Origin: Nocardia jiangxiensis NBRC 101359
Lineage (GTDB): Bacteria; Actinomycetota; Actinomycetes; Mycobacteriales; Mycobacteriaceae
DNA length: 64,000 bases
Assembly: GCF_000308615.1 (NCBI RefSeq)
Contig: NZ_BAGB01000040.1
Location: 248,001 to 312,000 of the forward strand
Direction of reading: 5' to 3'
The notes under the pieces were generated by a model. The model worked only from the letters and a program-made list of their open reading frames with translations, was not told the origin of the DNA and did not search any database. The translations under genes and the position numbers were made by a program. The number at the start of each line of letters is the position of its first letter. The first letter of the stretch is position 1. Below, in pieces: positions 34,948-44,514 of the stretch.

Positions 34948-35969
34948 AACGACTCTCGCACTTCAGGGCCGGCCGCGTCGGAATCGTCGGGCTGGTCATG
35001 ACCGTGGCCATCTGCCTGGTCGCACTACAATTCGACCGAATCCCGATGCTCAACACCCCCACGCTCACCTATTCGGCGATGTTCTCCGACGCCAGCGGCC
35101 TGCTCACCGGTGATGACGTCTCCGCCGCGGGAGTCCAGGTGGGCACGGTCACCGATATCGCGGTGGACACCGGTCTCGCGAAAGTCACCTTCAGCGTGAA
35201 CAACGCTATCGCCCTGGGCAATTCGACCACAGCCGCGATAAAAACAACCTCACTGCTGGGAAAGCGGTCGATCGAAATAACCCCGTCCGGCAGCGGGCGA
35301 ATGCGCCCGCACGGAGTGATCCCGATCGAACGCACCCGCTCCGGATACACCCTGCCCAACATCCTCAACGAGGCCACCGACGCCATCCGCGATATCGACC
35401 TCGGACAGCTGACCCAGGCTCTGGACAGCGCCTCGGATGTGCTGATCGCCGCCGCACCGCAGGTGGGCCCGGCACTGGACGGGATGAAACGCCTCGCCCA
35501 GACCGTCAACGAGCGCGATCGGGCACTGCGCCAACTGCTCTCGGGCGCCCAGCAGGTGACCTCGGTACTGGCCGATCGCGCCCCGCAGGTGAACAAACTT
35601 CTCCTGGACGGGAATTCACTCCTGGGCGAACTGCAGGTCCGCAGCCAGGCCCTCGGCGGGCTCATCACCGGGATAACCCGACTGTCCCAGCAGCTTTCGG
35701 GCACGGTGCACGAGGACAACGCCGCACTGACCCCGGCACTGAGCAAACTCGGACAGGTGCTGACATTGCTGAACAACAACCGCGACAACATCTCCCAGTC
35801 GATCCAGGGTCTGTCCACCTATATCGGCACCCTCGGTGACGCGGTCGCCAGCGGCCCCTACTTCTACGCGTACATCCAGAATCTGGTGCCCGGCGACTAC
35901 ACCCAGCCCCTGCTCAACACGGTGTTCGGCCTGCCGCCCGCACCCCTGCCGATCCCCCAGGTCAAATGA
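34944..35969 (+). CDS. mceC: Mce family protein C
   Basis: Mce complex subunit of 341 residues from ATG 34944, overlapping the mceB stop. Anchor VGIVGLVMTVAICLVALQF, MCE domain GLLTGDDVSAAGVQVGTVTD with TTSLLGKRSIEITPSG, then a helical needle region (DIDLGQLTQALDSASDVLI) and a short end at GLPPAPLPIPQVK. Mycobacterial MceC proteins usually reach about 500 residues because of proline-rich tails, so this one is notably short, although the conserved part looks complete. Confidence 0.94.
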   Translation: MKRLSHFRAGRVGIVGLVMTVAICLVALQFDRIPMLNTPTLTYSAMFSDASGLLTGDDVSAAGVQVGTVTDIAVDTGLAKVTFSVNNAIALGNSTTAAIKTTSLLGKRSIEITPSGSGRMRPHGVIPIERTRSGYTLPNILNEATDAIRDIDLGQLTQALDSASDVLIAAAPQVGPALDGMKRLAQTVNERDRALRQLLSGAQQVTSVLADRAPQVNKLLLDGNSLLGELQVRSQALGGLITGITRLSQQLSGTVHEDNAALTPALSKLGQVLTLLNNNRDNISQSIQGLSTYIGTLGDAVASGPYFYAYIQNLVPGDYTQPLLNTVFGLPPAPLPIPQVK

Positions 35970-37195
35970 TCACGCGCATCCGAACCGTCCTCGCCCGCCG
36001 GTCCGAGCCACGAACTCCGCTCCGCCGCTGGATATTTCACATCGGCGTTGGCGCCATCGTGCTCGCGGTGATCGCCACCGGCTACCACTTGGTGCAGCAG
36101 TCGCGGTACTACACCGTCACCGCGCACTTCACCGGGACCAACGGCCTCTACGCCGGAGACCAGGTGCGCGTGGTCGGGGTGAAGGTCGGAACCGTGCAGA
36201 GCATCGACGCCGAGGGCACCTCGCTGACCGTGCGGATGCGCATCCCCCGATCGCTGCGGCTGCCCGGCGATGTGAAGGCCGTGGTGATGGCGCAGAGCCT
36301 GGTCGCTGCCCGGTTCATCCAACTGACCCCGGCATGGACCGGCGGACCCGATGCCGGGCACGATGTCGACATCCCGTTGAGCCGCACCGCCGTCCCGGTC
36401 GAATGGGACCAGGTCGAACAGCAGCTGAACCGGGTCACCACCGCGCTCGCACCCACCGCCGCGGACCCGAAAGGACCCGGCGCCCGGTTCCTGGGATCGG
36501 CCGCCGCGGCCCTGGACGGCAACGCAGATGCGTTGCGCGCCACCCTGCAACAGCTCTCGGCGACCATGGCGACCTTGTCCGCGGGAAGTACGGACCTGTT
36601 CGGCACGGTGCGCAATCTGCAGGCGTTCACCACCGCGCTGGCGGCCGGCGATCAGCAGATCGTCGTGTTCCAGGGGCGGCTCGCGACCGTCAGCGGGGTA
36701 CTCGCGGGCAATCACGACCAGCTCGGCTCGGCGTTGACCACCCTGGACAGCGCCATCGGCGATATCCAATCGTTCGTGACCACGCACCGCGACGGCATCA
36801 CCACCCAGGTGAAGCAGCTCTCCGATGCGGCAGGAACCCTTGTCTCCCAACGCAATGCACTAGAGACGGTCCTGCATCGCGCGCCCACCGCGCTGTCGAA
36901 CTACTACAACACCTACAACCCCGGACAGGGTGCGATCATCGGTGTGCCGGGATTCCCGAACTTCGCCAACCCCATCAACTTCCTGTGCGGCTCGATCGCC
37001 GCGGTCTCGAATGCCACATCCGACCAAGGAGCGAAGCTGTGCGCGCAATATCTCGGGCCGCTGCTGAACACGCTGCGGATGAACTACCCACCGGTCTCGA
37101 TCAACCCGACCATCGGCACCGGCTCAGGACCCGGCCAGCTGGTGTACAGCCCGCCCTCGCTCGAACACCTGCTGCTACCGGGACAACCGAAATGA
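35966..37195 (+). CDS. mceD: Mce family protein D
   Basis: Mce complex subunit of 409 residues. Anchor IGVGAIVLAVIATGYHLVQQ, MCE domain GLYAGDQVRVVGVKVGTVQS with QSLVAARFIQLTPAW, a helical region, and a C-terminal globular part with the conserved YNTYNPGQGAIIGVPGFPNF and FLCGSIAAVS. It ends shortly after and lacks the long tail common in MceD. It overlaps mceC and mceE by 4 bp each. Confidence 0.95.
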   Translation: MITRIRTVLARRSEPRTPLRRWIFHIGVGAIVLAVIATGYHLVQQSRYYTVTAHFTGTNGLYAGDQVRVVGVKVGTVQSIDAEGTSLTVRMRIPRSLRLPGDVKAVVMAQSLVAARFIQLTPAWTGGPDAGHDVDIPLSRTAVPVEWDQVEQQLNRVTTALAPTAADPKGPGARFLGSAAAALDGNADALRATLQQLSATMATLSAGSTDLFGTVRNLQAFTTALAAGDQQIVVFQGRLATVSGVLAGNHDQLGSALTTLDSAIGDIQSFVTTHRDGITTQVKQLSDAAGTLVSQRNALETVLHRAPTALSNYYNTYNPGQGAIIGVPGFPNFANPINFLCGSIAAVSNATSDQGAKLCAQYLGPLLNTLRMNYPPVSINPTIGTGSGPGQLVYSPPSLEHLLLPGQPK

Positions 37196-38250
37196 ACCGC
37201 GCCCGCTACCTGCGCCCCGCAGCGCTGGCATGCGCAATTACCCTGTGCGCCACGCTATCCGGCTGTCAGTGGACCAGTCTGAACTCGCTGCCGCTGCCCG
37301 GCACGAAGGGGCACGGGCCCGGGAGCTATCAGGTCACGATCCAGATGCCCGACGTCACCACCATCACCCCGAACTCGCCGGTCATGGTGCGCGATGTGGA
37401 GGTCGGCTCGATCACCGCGATCACGACCGAGAACTGGCTCGCCAAAGTCACCGTCACCCTCGACCGCGGCACGATACTGCCCGCCAACGCGACCGCGAAG
37501 ATCGGGCAGACCAGCCTGCTGGGCGCCACCCACATCGAACTCACCGCACCACCGGACCCGCACGGCACGCTCACCGACGGCAGCGTGATCCCCTTGCAGC
37601 GCGCGGGCGATTACCCGACCACCGAGCAGACCCTGGCGGCCCTGTCCATGGTGCTCGGCACCGGCGGCCTGGGCAATCTACAGACCATCATCGCCGAAAC
37701 CGACAAAGCCCTGGCCGGACATCAGGATTCGGTCGGCAAGGTGATCGATGAGATGAATTCGCTACTGGGCGAGCTGGATTCGCAGCGCAACGCCATCACC
37801 GCCACCCTGGACGGACTGGACCGGTTCTCCGCTGTGGCCGCGAAGGACAACGACTCGATCGGCAAAGCCCTCTCGGCCATCTCCCCGGCTGTGGACGTGC
37901 TGAACCAGCAGCGCGGGGATCTCACCACCGCCCTGGCCGCGCTGACCCGCTTCGGCGCGGCCGGAACCGCACTGATCCAGCAGACCCAGGGAGATCTCGA
38001 GAAGAACCTCACCGGACTGGTTCCGTTGCTGCAGAAGATCTCGCAGGCCGGTGACGATCTGGTCGGCAACATCCACCAGCTCGCCACCTTCCCGTTCCCG
38101 CCGGTCGCAGTGCAGAACGGGATTCGCGGGGACTACATGAACCTGTGGGCCGAGGCGGATCTCACCCTGCCGCGACTGCAACAGGGCCTGCTGTTCGGCA
38201 CGCCACTGGCCCCACCGGACCCCAGTGCGCCGGTGAGGAACGGCCGATGA
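37192..38250 (+). CDS. mceE: Mce family lipoprotein E
   Basis: Lipoprotein subunit of the Mce complex (LprK/MceE type), 352 residues. Signal peptide LRPAALACAITLCATLSGC ends in the lipobox LSGC, so the mature protein is lipid-anchored. The MCE domain has ITPNSPVMVRDVEVGSITAI and IGQTSLLGATHIELTAPPD. A helical segment (VIDEMNSLLGELDSQRNAIT) precedes the C-terminal PFPPVAVQNGIRGDYMNLW, well conserved in MceE. ATGA overlaps on both sides keep it in the operon. Confidence 0.95.
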   Translation: MNRARYLRPAALACAITLCATLSGCQWTSLNSLPLPGTKGHGPGSYQVTIQMPDVTTITPNSPVMVRDVEVGSITAITTENWLAKVTVTLDRGTILPANATAKIGQTSLLGATHIELTAPPDPHGTLTDGSVIPLQRAGDYPTTEQTLAALSMVLGTGGLGNLQTIIAETDKALAGHQDSVGKVIDEMNSLLGELDSQRNAITATLDGLDRFSAVAAKDNDSIGKALSAISPAVDVLNQQRGDLTTALAALTRFGAAGTALIQQTQGDLEKNLTGLVPLLQKISQAGDDLVGNIHQLATFPFPPVAVQNGIRGDYMNLWAEADLTLPRLQQGLLFGTPLAPPDPSAPVRNGR

Positions 38251-39668
38251 AACTCTCGCCTCTGGTTCGCACACAGCTGATCATCTTCACGGTCGTCTCA
38301 CTCGTGTCGACCGTCTTCACCGGCATCTACTACCTGCGGATTCCCGCGGCGCTGTCCATCGGGAGATACCACGTCACCGTCGAGCTGCCCAGAGCCGGCG
38401 GGCTGTATCAGAGCGCGAATGTCACCTACGACGGTCACACCATCGGGCGCGTCACGTCGGTCGATCTGCACCCGAGCGGTGTGAGAGCCACACTCTCACT
38501 GATCGATTCGGTGCGAGTGCCCAGCGCTCTGATCGCCCGGGTGCGTTCGATGTCGGCGATCGGTGAGCAGTACGTGGACCTGCAGCCCAGCAGCAACGGC
38601 GGGCCCTACCTGCACGACGGATCCACCATCCCGGTGAATCAGGTTCGCGTCGCGGACCAGATCGGTCCCATCCTGGACCAGACCCGCACCATTCTCGCGT
38701 CACTGCCGCCGGGCACCCTGCACTCGGTGCTCGATCAGGCAGCACGCGCACTGGGCGGCGAAGGCGGGGACCTTGCCCAAATACTGGACTCCACAACGAA
38801 TTTCGTCGATGCCCTCGCCGCCAACGGCAACGCGCTGGTCACTCTGGTGCAGCAGCTCACGCCACTGCTGAACACCCAACTGGTGAGCAGCGCCGAAATT
38901 CGTTCCTGGGCACAGAATCTCGCCGATCTGACCGAGCAGCTCCGCACCGCCGACCCCGCGGTGCGGGACATCCTGCAACGCGGCCCCGCCGCGGCCGACC
39001 AGGCCGATCAACTGTTCCAGCAACTCGCACCCACATTGCCGCTGCTGCTGACCAATATGACCACCCTCGGCCAGGTCGCACTGACCTACAACCCCGCCAT
39101 CGAGCAGGTCCTGGTTCTGCTGCCGCCGCTGATCGCCGCGGAGAACACCGCGGGCAAACGCGGCGTCCCGGACGGCGCGGTCAATGTCGTGTTCTCCGCG
39201 GAGGTGCAGGACCCCGCGGCGTGCACCACCGGATATCTGCCCGCGAACCAGCGCCGGATGCCCACCGACACCGGATCGCCCGCCACACCCAGCGACCTGT
39301 ACTGCAACGTCCCGCAGAATTCCCCCTTCGCGGTGCGCGGCATGCGCAACCTGCCGTGCCTGAACAATCCGGGCGTGCGCGCGGCGACCCCCGAACAGTG
39401 CTCGGGCGGCGCGCGGCCGCCGACCGGCGACAACAACCCCGGCGAACTGGGCCCCACACCCGCAGCCGCCGCCCCGCCACATCCCGCGGCGGCCCACACC
39501 ACGACACCGGCGCCGGCTGCGCCCGCAGTGGCGCACTACCTGCCCGGCACACCCCTGTACCTCACCCCGGACGGAACCGCCTACCGGCACATCGAGATCG
39601 GACCGAATTCCCCACCAGCCCACCAGGACCCGGCATGGACACAACTGTTGACCGTCCCGATTCCCTGA
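38247..39668 (+). CDS. mceF: Mce family protein F
   Basis: Mce complex subunit of 473 residues. Anchor LIIFTVVSLVSTVFTGIYYL, MCE domain GGLYQSANVTYDGHTIGRVT with VRSMSAIGEQYVDLQPSS, then a long helical region. Conserved C-terminal Cys pairs occur in ACTTGYLP, LYCNVPQNSPFAVRGMRNLPC (shown only in part) and CSGGARPP. A Pro/Ala-rich stretch near residues 405-440 is a low-complexity linker. The last 34 bp overlap the first Mce-associated gene. Confidence 0.95.
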   Translation: MKLSPLVRTQLIIFTVVSLVSTVFTGIYYLRIPAALSIGRYHVTVELPRAGGLYQSANVTYDGHTIGRVTSVDLHPSGVRATLSLIDSVRVPSALIARVRSMSAIGEQYVDLQPSSNGGPYLHDGSTIPVNQVRVADQIGPILDQTRTILASLPPGTLHSVLDQAARALGGEGGDLAQILDSTTNFVDALAANGNALVTLVQQLTPLLNTQLVSSAEIRSWAQNLADLTEQLRTADPAVRDILQRGPAAADQADQLFQQLAPTLPLLLTNMTTLGQVALTYNPAIEQVLVLLPPLIAAENTAGKRGVPDGAVNVVFSAEVQDPAACTTGYLPANQRRMPTDTGSPATPSDLYCNVPQNSPFAVRGMRNLPCLNNPGVRAATPEQCSGGARPPTGDNNPGELGPTPAAAAPPHPAAAHTTTPAPAAPAVAHYLPGTPLYLTPDGTAYRHIEIGPNSPPAHQDPAWTQLLTVPIP

Positions 39669-40381
39669 CCCCCGGCGCAGCCTCGGGCACGGCACTCGCG
39701 ACACCGCAACGACGACGCAAGGCGACCCGGCCGACCGGACCTCCCGCAGAGCACGCAGGAGCAAACCCGGTCGCGGACCCTGACCAGGCGCGAGTTCCCT
39801 TGCAGCCCGAGGATCTCCAGCAAATGCGCCGCCTGCGCGACCGCATGCGACGACCCCTCCGAACGAGACTTGCAGTGGGACGCCGCGGTTTTCGCATCGC
39901 GTCGGTCGCTGTAGCGGTGGTCGCCTTGGCCGCCGCAGTCACCGTCGCGGCGCTGGCATGGCAGCAGCATCAGCACCTGACCGGCGAGGCGCAGCAGCAA
40001 GCCGCCATCGTCGACACGGCCAAGCAGGGCATCACGGCCCTGATCAACATCAGTGGCGACAACGCCGCCGCAGACCTGACCCGCCTGAACGAGCTGACCA
40101 CCGCACCGTTCTCCGACGAATTGCACAATCAGTCAGCGAATTACGTCAAGGCGATCCACGACGCCGATGTGCTGTCCACCGGCCAGGTGATCGCCGCCGG
40201 GATCGCGACCGAGGACGGCACCGCCCGCGGCGGCGAGGGCACCACCGTGATCGTCGCCGCCGACGCACAGGTCACCGACCCTCAGACCCATCAGCAGCAG
40301 CGCCGCTCATACCGCTTCAGCGTTACCGTCAAGCAGGTCCACGGCGTTCGCAAAGTGTCCGATGTGGAGTTCGTACCGTGA
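39635..40381 (+). CDS. Mce-associated membrane protein 1
   Basis: A Mas-type accessory protein of 248 residues. The ATG at 39635 lies inside the end of mceF. The N-terminal 85 residues are basic and proline-rich, then one membrane segment (IASVAVAVVALAAAVTVAAL, about 89-108), then an extracytoplasmic domain ending QQRRSYRFSVTVKQVHGVRK. Mas proteins follow mce genes in most actinobacteria and are thought to stabilise the complex. GTGA overlap with the next gene. Confidence 0.9.
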   Translation: MDTTVDRPDSLTPGAASGTALATPQRRRKATRPTGPPAEHAGANPVADPDQARVPLQPEDLQQMRRLRDRMRRPLRTRLAVGRRGFRIASVAVAVVALAAAVTVAALAWQQHQHLTGEAQQQAAIVDTAKQGITALINISGDNAAADLTRLNELTTAPFSDELHNQSANYVKAIHDADVLSTGQVIAAGIATEDGTARGGEGTTVIVAADAQVTDPQTHQQQRRSYRFSVTVKQVHGVRKVSDVEFVP

Positions 40382-40893
40382 CCGAGCAGCCCGTACGCTA
40401 TCACCGCACCCGAAAAGTAGTGCGCCTCAGCATCATTCCCGTCCTGGCCGCACTGATCATCGCGCTGACGGTCGCCGCGGTACTGCTGGTGCGGGACAAC
40501 CAGCGCGCCACCGCGACCGCCACCGCCCGCCGCGACGCACCACAGGCCGCTCAGGAGACCGTCGCGAAGATGCTCAGCTACACCGCGACCACGGTCGGCA
40601 AGGATCTCACCGCGGTGCCCGGACTCACCGGCCCCTTCCGAGATCAGTACCGCGATCTGGTCACCAGGACGATCGTTCCGGTAGCCCAGGACAAGGGCGT
40701 CACGACCAGAGCACACGTGGTGTCCACCGGGATCCTGGCCGCCTCACCGGACCACATCACCCTGCTGATGTACATCGACCAGGTGACCGTGAGCACCGCC
40801 GTGCCCGCTCCGACCACCAGTTCCAGCCGCGTGAGCGTCACCGCGGAAAAGCACGGTGACCAGTGGCTGATCAGCGGCATGACCCCGCTGTAG
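40378..40893 (+). CDS. Mce-associated membrane protein 2
   Basis: The second Mas-type protein, 171 residues, from GTG 40378 (VTEQPVRYHRTRK). One N-terminal membrane segment (LSIIPVLAALIIALTVAAVL) is followed by a compact extracytoplasmic domain with the SNARE-like pattern typical of Mas proteins and the end GDQWLISGMTPL. It overlaps the previous gene by 4 bp and is 8 bp from the following TetR gene, so all three probably share one transcript. Confidence 0.9.
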   Translation: MTEQPVRYHRTRKVVRLSIIPVLAALIIALTVAAVLLVRDNQRATATATARRDAPQAAQETVAKMLSYTATTVGKDLTAVPGLTGPFRDQYRDLVTRTIVPVAQDKGVTTRAHVVSTGILAASPDHITLLMYIDQVTVSTAVPAPTTSSSRVSVTAEKHGDQWLISGMTPL

Positions 40894-40901
40894 CCGCAAC
40901 G

Positions 40902-41528
40902 ATGACCACGACGATGGTGCCCGAGACCTGGTTCGAGGAAGACCCGCGCAAGCAGCGCTCACGCGGCAAACTCCTCGACGCCGCAGCCGCGCTGCTCACC
41001 TCGGGCGGCCTCGACGCGGTGACGGTCGAGGCCGTCACCCGGATCTCGAAGGTCGCACGCACGACCCTGTACCGCCACTTCGGCACGGTGCGGCAACTGC
41101 GCGCCGCAGCGCTCGAGCGATTCCTGCCGCCACCGGCGGAGGTGCCGGAATCGGAAGGGACACTGCGTGATCGGCTCATCGAGCTGGTCCACCGCCAGGC
41201 CGTGCTGATCGACGAGGCGCCCCTGCAGATGAGCATGCTGACCTGGATCGCCACCAGCGACCCGACCGGCACGAACAGCGGACCCGAGGGGGCATCGCTG
41301 CGCCTGCACCTCATCGAGCAGTACCGCCGCCCGTTCGACGACCTGTTCGCCCGCCCGGACGCCCGCGCCGTCCTCGGCGACTACGACGCGACCACCGCGC
41401 TGGCCCGGTTGATCGGACCTGTCGTGTTCATCCGGCTCGCGGGTCTGGGCCGCAGCACTCGCGCGGACTGCCGCCGCATCGTCGACGACTTCCTCACCGC
41501 CCGCGCCGCCGAGCCGCCCGCGTCGTGA
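40902..41528 (+). CDS. TetR-family transcriptional regulator of the mce operon
   Basis: A 208-residue TetR protein from ATG 40902 (ATG 40914 is an alternative), 8 bp after the last Mce-associated gene. HTH in the N-terminal third: LLDAAAALLTSGGLDAVTVE and ISKVARTTLYRHFGTVRQLR. The C-terminal domain contains LIELVHRQAVLIDEAPLQMS. It is unrelated in detail to the twin TetRs at 11207 and 42940. The position at the end of the mce operon suggests feedback control of uptake; its operator is not evident. Confidence 0.88.
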   Translation: MTTTMVPETWFEEDPRKQRSRGKLLDAAAALLTSGGLDAVTVEAVTRISKVARTTLYRHFGTVRQLRAAALERFLPPPAEVPESEGTLRDRLIELVHRQAVLIDEAPLQMSMLTWIATSDPTGTNSGPEGASLRLHLIEQYRRPFDDLFARPDARAVLGDYDATTALARLIGPVVFIRLAGLGRSTRADCRRIVDDFLTARAAEPPAS

Positions 41529-41574
41529 TACCCGGACCGGGCCGATGACCGTGCACATCCGAAGGAGTACAGAT

Positions 41575-42815
41575 ATGACACCGCCGATCGATGCCTCGAT
41601 CTTCGATGCCGATGCGCACATGTACGAGACGGCCGACGCGCTGACCAAGTACCTGCCCGAGCCATATCGCCAGGCCGTCCGGTACGTGCAGATCGGGCGG
41701 CACACCCGGATCGCCATCAACGGCAGGATCACCGACTTCATCCCGAACCCGACCTTCGAGCGCGTCGCGGCGCCGGGCGCGCACGAGAAGTTCTTCGCCG
41801 GCGAGAACACCGAGGGCCTGACCCTGCGTCAGATGCAGGGCAAGGCGATCCCGGCTCCCGCGGCCACCCGCAACCCGGAAGACCGGATCATCGAACTCGA
41901 CCGCCAGGGCGTGCGCGAAACGTTCAACTACCCCACCCTGGCCAGTCTCGTCGAGCACTCCACCGCCGAGGATCCCGACTCACCCTGGCCGTCGTCCACG
42001 CGCTCAACCGTTGGATGCTCGAGCACTGGACCTACGCCTATCAGGACCGGATCTTCAGCACCCCGATCATCAACTGCGCCGAGGTGGACGGTGCACGGCG
42101 TGAACTCGAGTACATCCTCGACAACGGAGCCCAGGTCGCGCTCATCAAGCCCGCCCCCGTCAAGGGCCTGCGCGGTTGGCGGTCCCCGGCGCTGGCGGAG
42201 TTCGATCCGTTCTGGCGCGATGTGCAGGACGCCGGATTACCCATCGTGCTGCACGCCAGCCAGCCGCCTCTGGACGAATACGTCAACCGGTGGGAACCCC
42301 CGGCCACCGCCAATTTCATGGCGATGAGCTCGTTCCGCTGGCTCGCGCTCGGGCACCGCGAGATCTCCGACATGATCGGCAGCCTGATCTGCCACGGCAC
42401 CCTGACCCGGTTCCCGCGATTGCGCATCGCGAGCGTGGAGAACGGGAGTTCATGGATTCGCCCTCTCCTGCACGACCTGGCGGAGCTGAACAAGAGGATG
42501 CCGCAGAACTTCCCCGAGGACCCGCTCGCGGTCTTCCGCCGCAACATCTGGGTCAGCCCGTTCTGGGAGGGGTCGGTCGCCGACGTCGTCGAGACCGTCG
42601 GATGGGACCGGGTGATGTTCGGCTCGGACTATCCGCACCCCGAGGGACTGCCCGAACCCAGCGGCTACTGGAAATATGCCGAAGGTATGGACACCCGCCG
42701 CACCCGAGATTTCCTGGGCGACAACGCCCGCCGGTTCCTGGGCCGTCCGATCGAGAATCCGGACCCCGCCGCGCAATACCCGCCGATCCCGGCCACAACC
42801 GAGTCCCACACCTGA
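41575..42815 (+). pseudogene. Amidohydrolase-2 family protein, single-base frameshift
   Basis: A close paralogue of the protein at 3813-5021, broken by one missing base. The frame from ATG 41575 (AAGGAG upstream) runs FDADAHMYETADALTKYL through GVRETFNYPTLASLVEHS to about 41975. The homologous sequence then continues in the -1 frame as LTLAVVHALNRWMLEHWTYA to 42815, including FGSDYPHPEGLPEPSGYW with the catalytic Asp. The loss lies between 41971 and 41979; no slippery heptamer is present. Every other family landmark is preserved, so the mutation is recent or a sequencing error. Function if intact: metal-dependent hydrolase in the same pathway. Confidence 0.85.
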
Positions 42816-42840
42816 CCGACGCACCGACGGGATGCCTCGC

Positions 42841-42865
42841 AGTATAATTTACGGTTGGATATACT
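42841..42865. promoter_or_regulatory. Inverted repeat upstream of TetR twin 2
   Basis: AGTATA (42841-42846) and TATACT (42860-42865) form a perfect inverted repeat with a 13-bp spacer, 75 bp before the start of the TetR at 42940. It is AT-rich against a GC-rich background and may combine a -10 element with an operator. It is not the same as the TACTG-N9-CAGTA site. Confidence 0.4.
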
Positions 42866-42939
42866 ATGGAACTTCCGCCACACCCCGCGGCGGGCACATC
42901 GACACGGTGACAACGAACTACACGGAGGTGGTCGCGACC

Positions 42940-43695
42940 ATGGCGAAGCGGGTAACCGCACCGAAACGGCCGCGGCGCGAGCGTGGGTCACTGAACCCCG
43001 AGGACATCATCGACGGCGCGTTCGAGCTGGCCGAACAGGTGTCGCTCGACAATCTGAGCATGCCGATGCTGGGTAAACATCTCGATGTCGGAGTGACCAG
43101 CATCTACTGGTACTTCCGCAAGAAGGACGACCTGCTCAACGCGATGACCGATCGCGCACTGCATCAGTACGGCAGGTTCGCCGGTCCCTTCGTGGAAGCC
43201 GGCGACTGGCGTGAATCGCTGCGCCACCACGCTCGTACGATGCGAAAAACGTTCCTGCAGAACCCGATTCTCTGCGACCTGATTCTCATCCGATCGGCGC
43301 TGAGCCCGGAGGCAGCGCAATTGGGCGCCCGCGGCACCGAGCAGGTCATCGCCAACCTGATGCAAGCCGGCCTCACCCTCGACGACGCGGTGGACACGTA
43401 CTCGGCCGTTCAACTCCATGTGCGCGGAACCGTTGTGCTGCAACGCCTCTACGACAAGAACAAGGAATCCGAGGCCGGGGCCAGCGCCTACTACGAGAAT
43501 CTCACCATCTCCCCCGACACCACCCCGCTGCTGGCCGCGGCGAGCGTTCAGGGCCGACACAACGGCGCCCCGGACGAGCACAATTTCGAATACGGCCTGG
43601 AACGCATCCTCGAGCACGCCGACCGGTTGAGCGCCGCTCCTGCGGCGAAGCCGCCCGCGGCACGTCCCACACGCCGCGCCACGGCAGCGAAATAG
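42940..43695 (+). CDS. TetR-family transcriptional regulator (twin 2)
   Basis: A 251-residue TetR protein from ATG 42940; GTG 42928 is an in-frame alternative. ACGGAGG lies upstream. Residues 11-74 differ from the TetR at 11207 at only eight positions, and the recognition segment VGVTSIYWYFRKKDDLLNA is identical, so both should read the same DNA. Ligand domains are also alike (NPILCDLILIRSALS, VVLQRLYDKN), with divergence at the C-terminus, here rich in Ala, Pro and Arg. This twin sits beside the mce/amidohydrolase end of the locus, the other beside the P450 operon. Confidence 0.92.
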   Translation: MAKRVTAPKRPRRERGSLNPEDIIDGAFELAEQVSLDNLSMPMLGKHLDVGVTSIYWYFRKKDDLLNAMTDRALHQYGRFAGPFVEAGDWRESLRHHARTMRKTFLQNPILCDLILIRSALSPEAAQLGARGTEQVIANLMQAGLTLDDAVDTYSAVQLHVRGTVVLQRLYDKNKESEAGASAYYENLTISPDTTPLLAAASVQGRHNGAPDEHNFEYGLERILEHADRLSAAPAAKPPAARPTRRATAAK

Positions 43696-43868
43696 CCCTG
43701 CGCACAACCCGATACGGCAAGTCGCCTCAGCGCGCCGAGCGATATCGCCGCACCATCGTGTCGTAGCCATCGGACCGGGATGGATGCCGTCGAGCAAACC
43801 GGTCCCGGACCGTTGGTGCGGCCGATCCCGTGGGGCGCCGCCACCGGGCGTTCGACGGAGCGGTCCCG

Positions 43869-44495
43869 TCAGGCGGCGAAGACGGCGCGGACGATGGATT
43901 CGTCGCCGTCGATCTCGACCACTCCGAGGGCGCGGGCGTCACTCAGGGTGAGCGCGCCGGCGGCGAGGCCGAGGACATAGGCGGGTTCGGCGCGGACGGT
44001 GGCGTCGAGGTCCCGGCCGTCGTGCGGGCCGACTTCGAAGCCCGAGCGAGTCGCGCGGAGTTGAAGGGGCTCCTCGCCGATCTCTAGGCCGACCGTTGCC
44101 GAGGGGCGGACCTCGACCCGGGTGTCCAGCAGGGCGGGGACCGCCAGGGCCAGCCACCCCGGACGGAACGAGTCACCTTCGGGCCCGCGGACCATCAACG
44201 GGGTGGACCAGCGGATCAGGCTCTCGATCGGCCCGCGCAATTCGGCACCCCACGGCGTGAGGACGTATTCGACCACACTGCCCTGACCGGCCGGTCGCCG
44301 CTCGATCACGCCCGAGCGCTCCAGGTCGCGCAGCCGGTCGGCGAGCAAGTTGGTCGCGATGCCGGGGAGGCCATCGATCAGGTCACGGTAGCGGGCGGGA
44401 GCGATGAGGAGCTGGCGGACGATGAGCAGATTCCACCGATCGCCCACAACTTCGAGCGACCGGGCGAGCCCGCAGTACTGGCCGTAGCTACGCAT
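43869..44495 (-). CDS. HxlR-type winged-helix regulator with SCP2-like C-terminal domain
   Basis: A 208-residue regulator. The start is ATG 44495 (MRSYGQYCGLARSLEV), with AGAGGA 5 nt upstream; ATG 44498 is adjacent. Residues 1-100 form an HxlR winged helix (VVGDRWNLLIVRQLL, LPGIATNLLADRLRDLE, WGAELRGPIESLIRW). The remaining 100 residues resemble an SCP2-like ligand pocket, so the protein probably senses a hydrophobic molecule. It is divergent from the dehalogenase-like gene, with two direct repeats TTCTCAAG between them. Plausible ligand-responsive repressor of that gene. Confidence 0.82.
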   Translation of the reverse strand: MRSYGQYCGLARSLEVVGDRWNLLIVRQLLIAPARYRDLIDGLPGIATNLLADRLRDLERSGVIERRPAGQGSVVEYVLTPWGAELRGPIESLIRWSTPLMVRGPEGDSFRPGWLALAVPALLDTRVEVRPSATVGLEIGEEPLQLRATRSGFEVGPHDGRDLDATVRAEPAYVLGLAAGALTLSDARALGVVEIDGDESIVRAVFAA

Positions 44496-44514
44496 CATAT
44501 TCCTCTGCTTGCTT

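Noticed and set aside
39418..39560. Pro/Ala-rich repeats at the end of mceF as a separate repeat element
   Set aside because: It is a normal low-complexity tail of MceF in frame with the rest of the gene.
41960..42000. Programmed -1 frameshifting as explanation for the split amidohydrolase
   Set aside because: No slippery heptamer or downstream pseudoknot is evident and the family is not known to use recoding.
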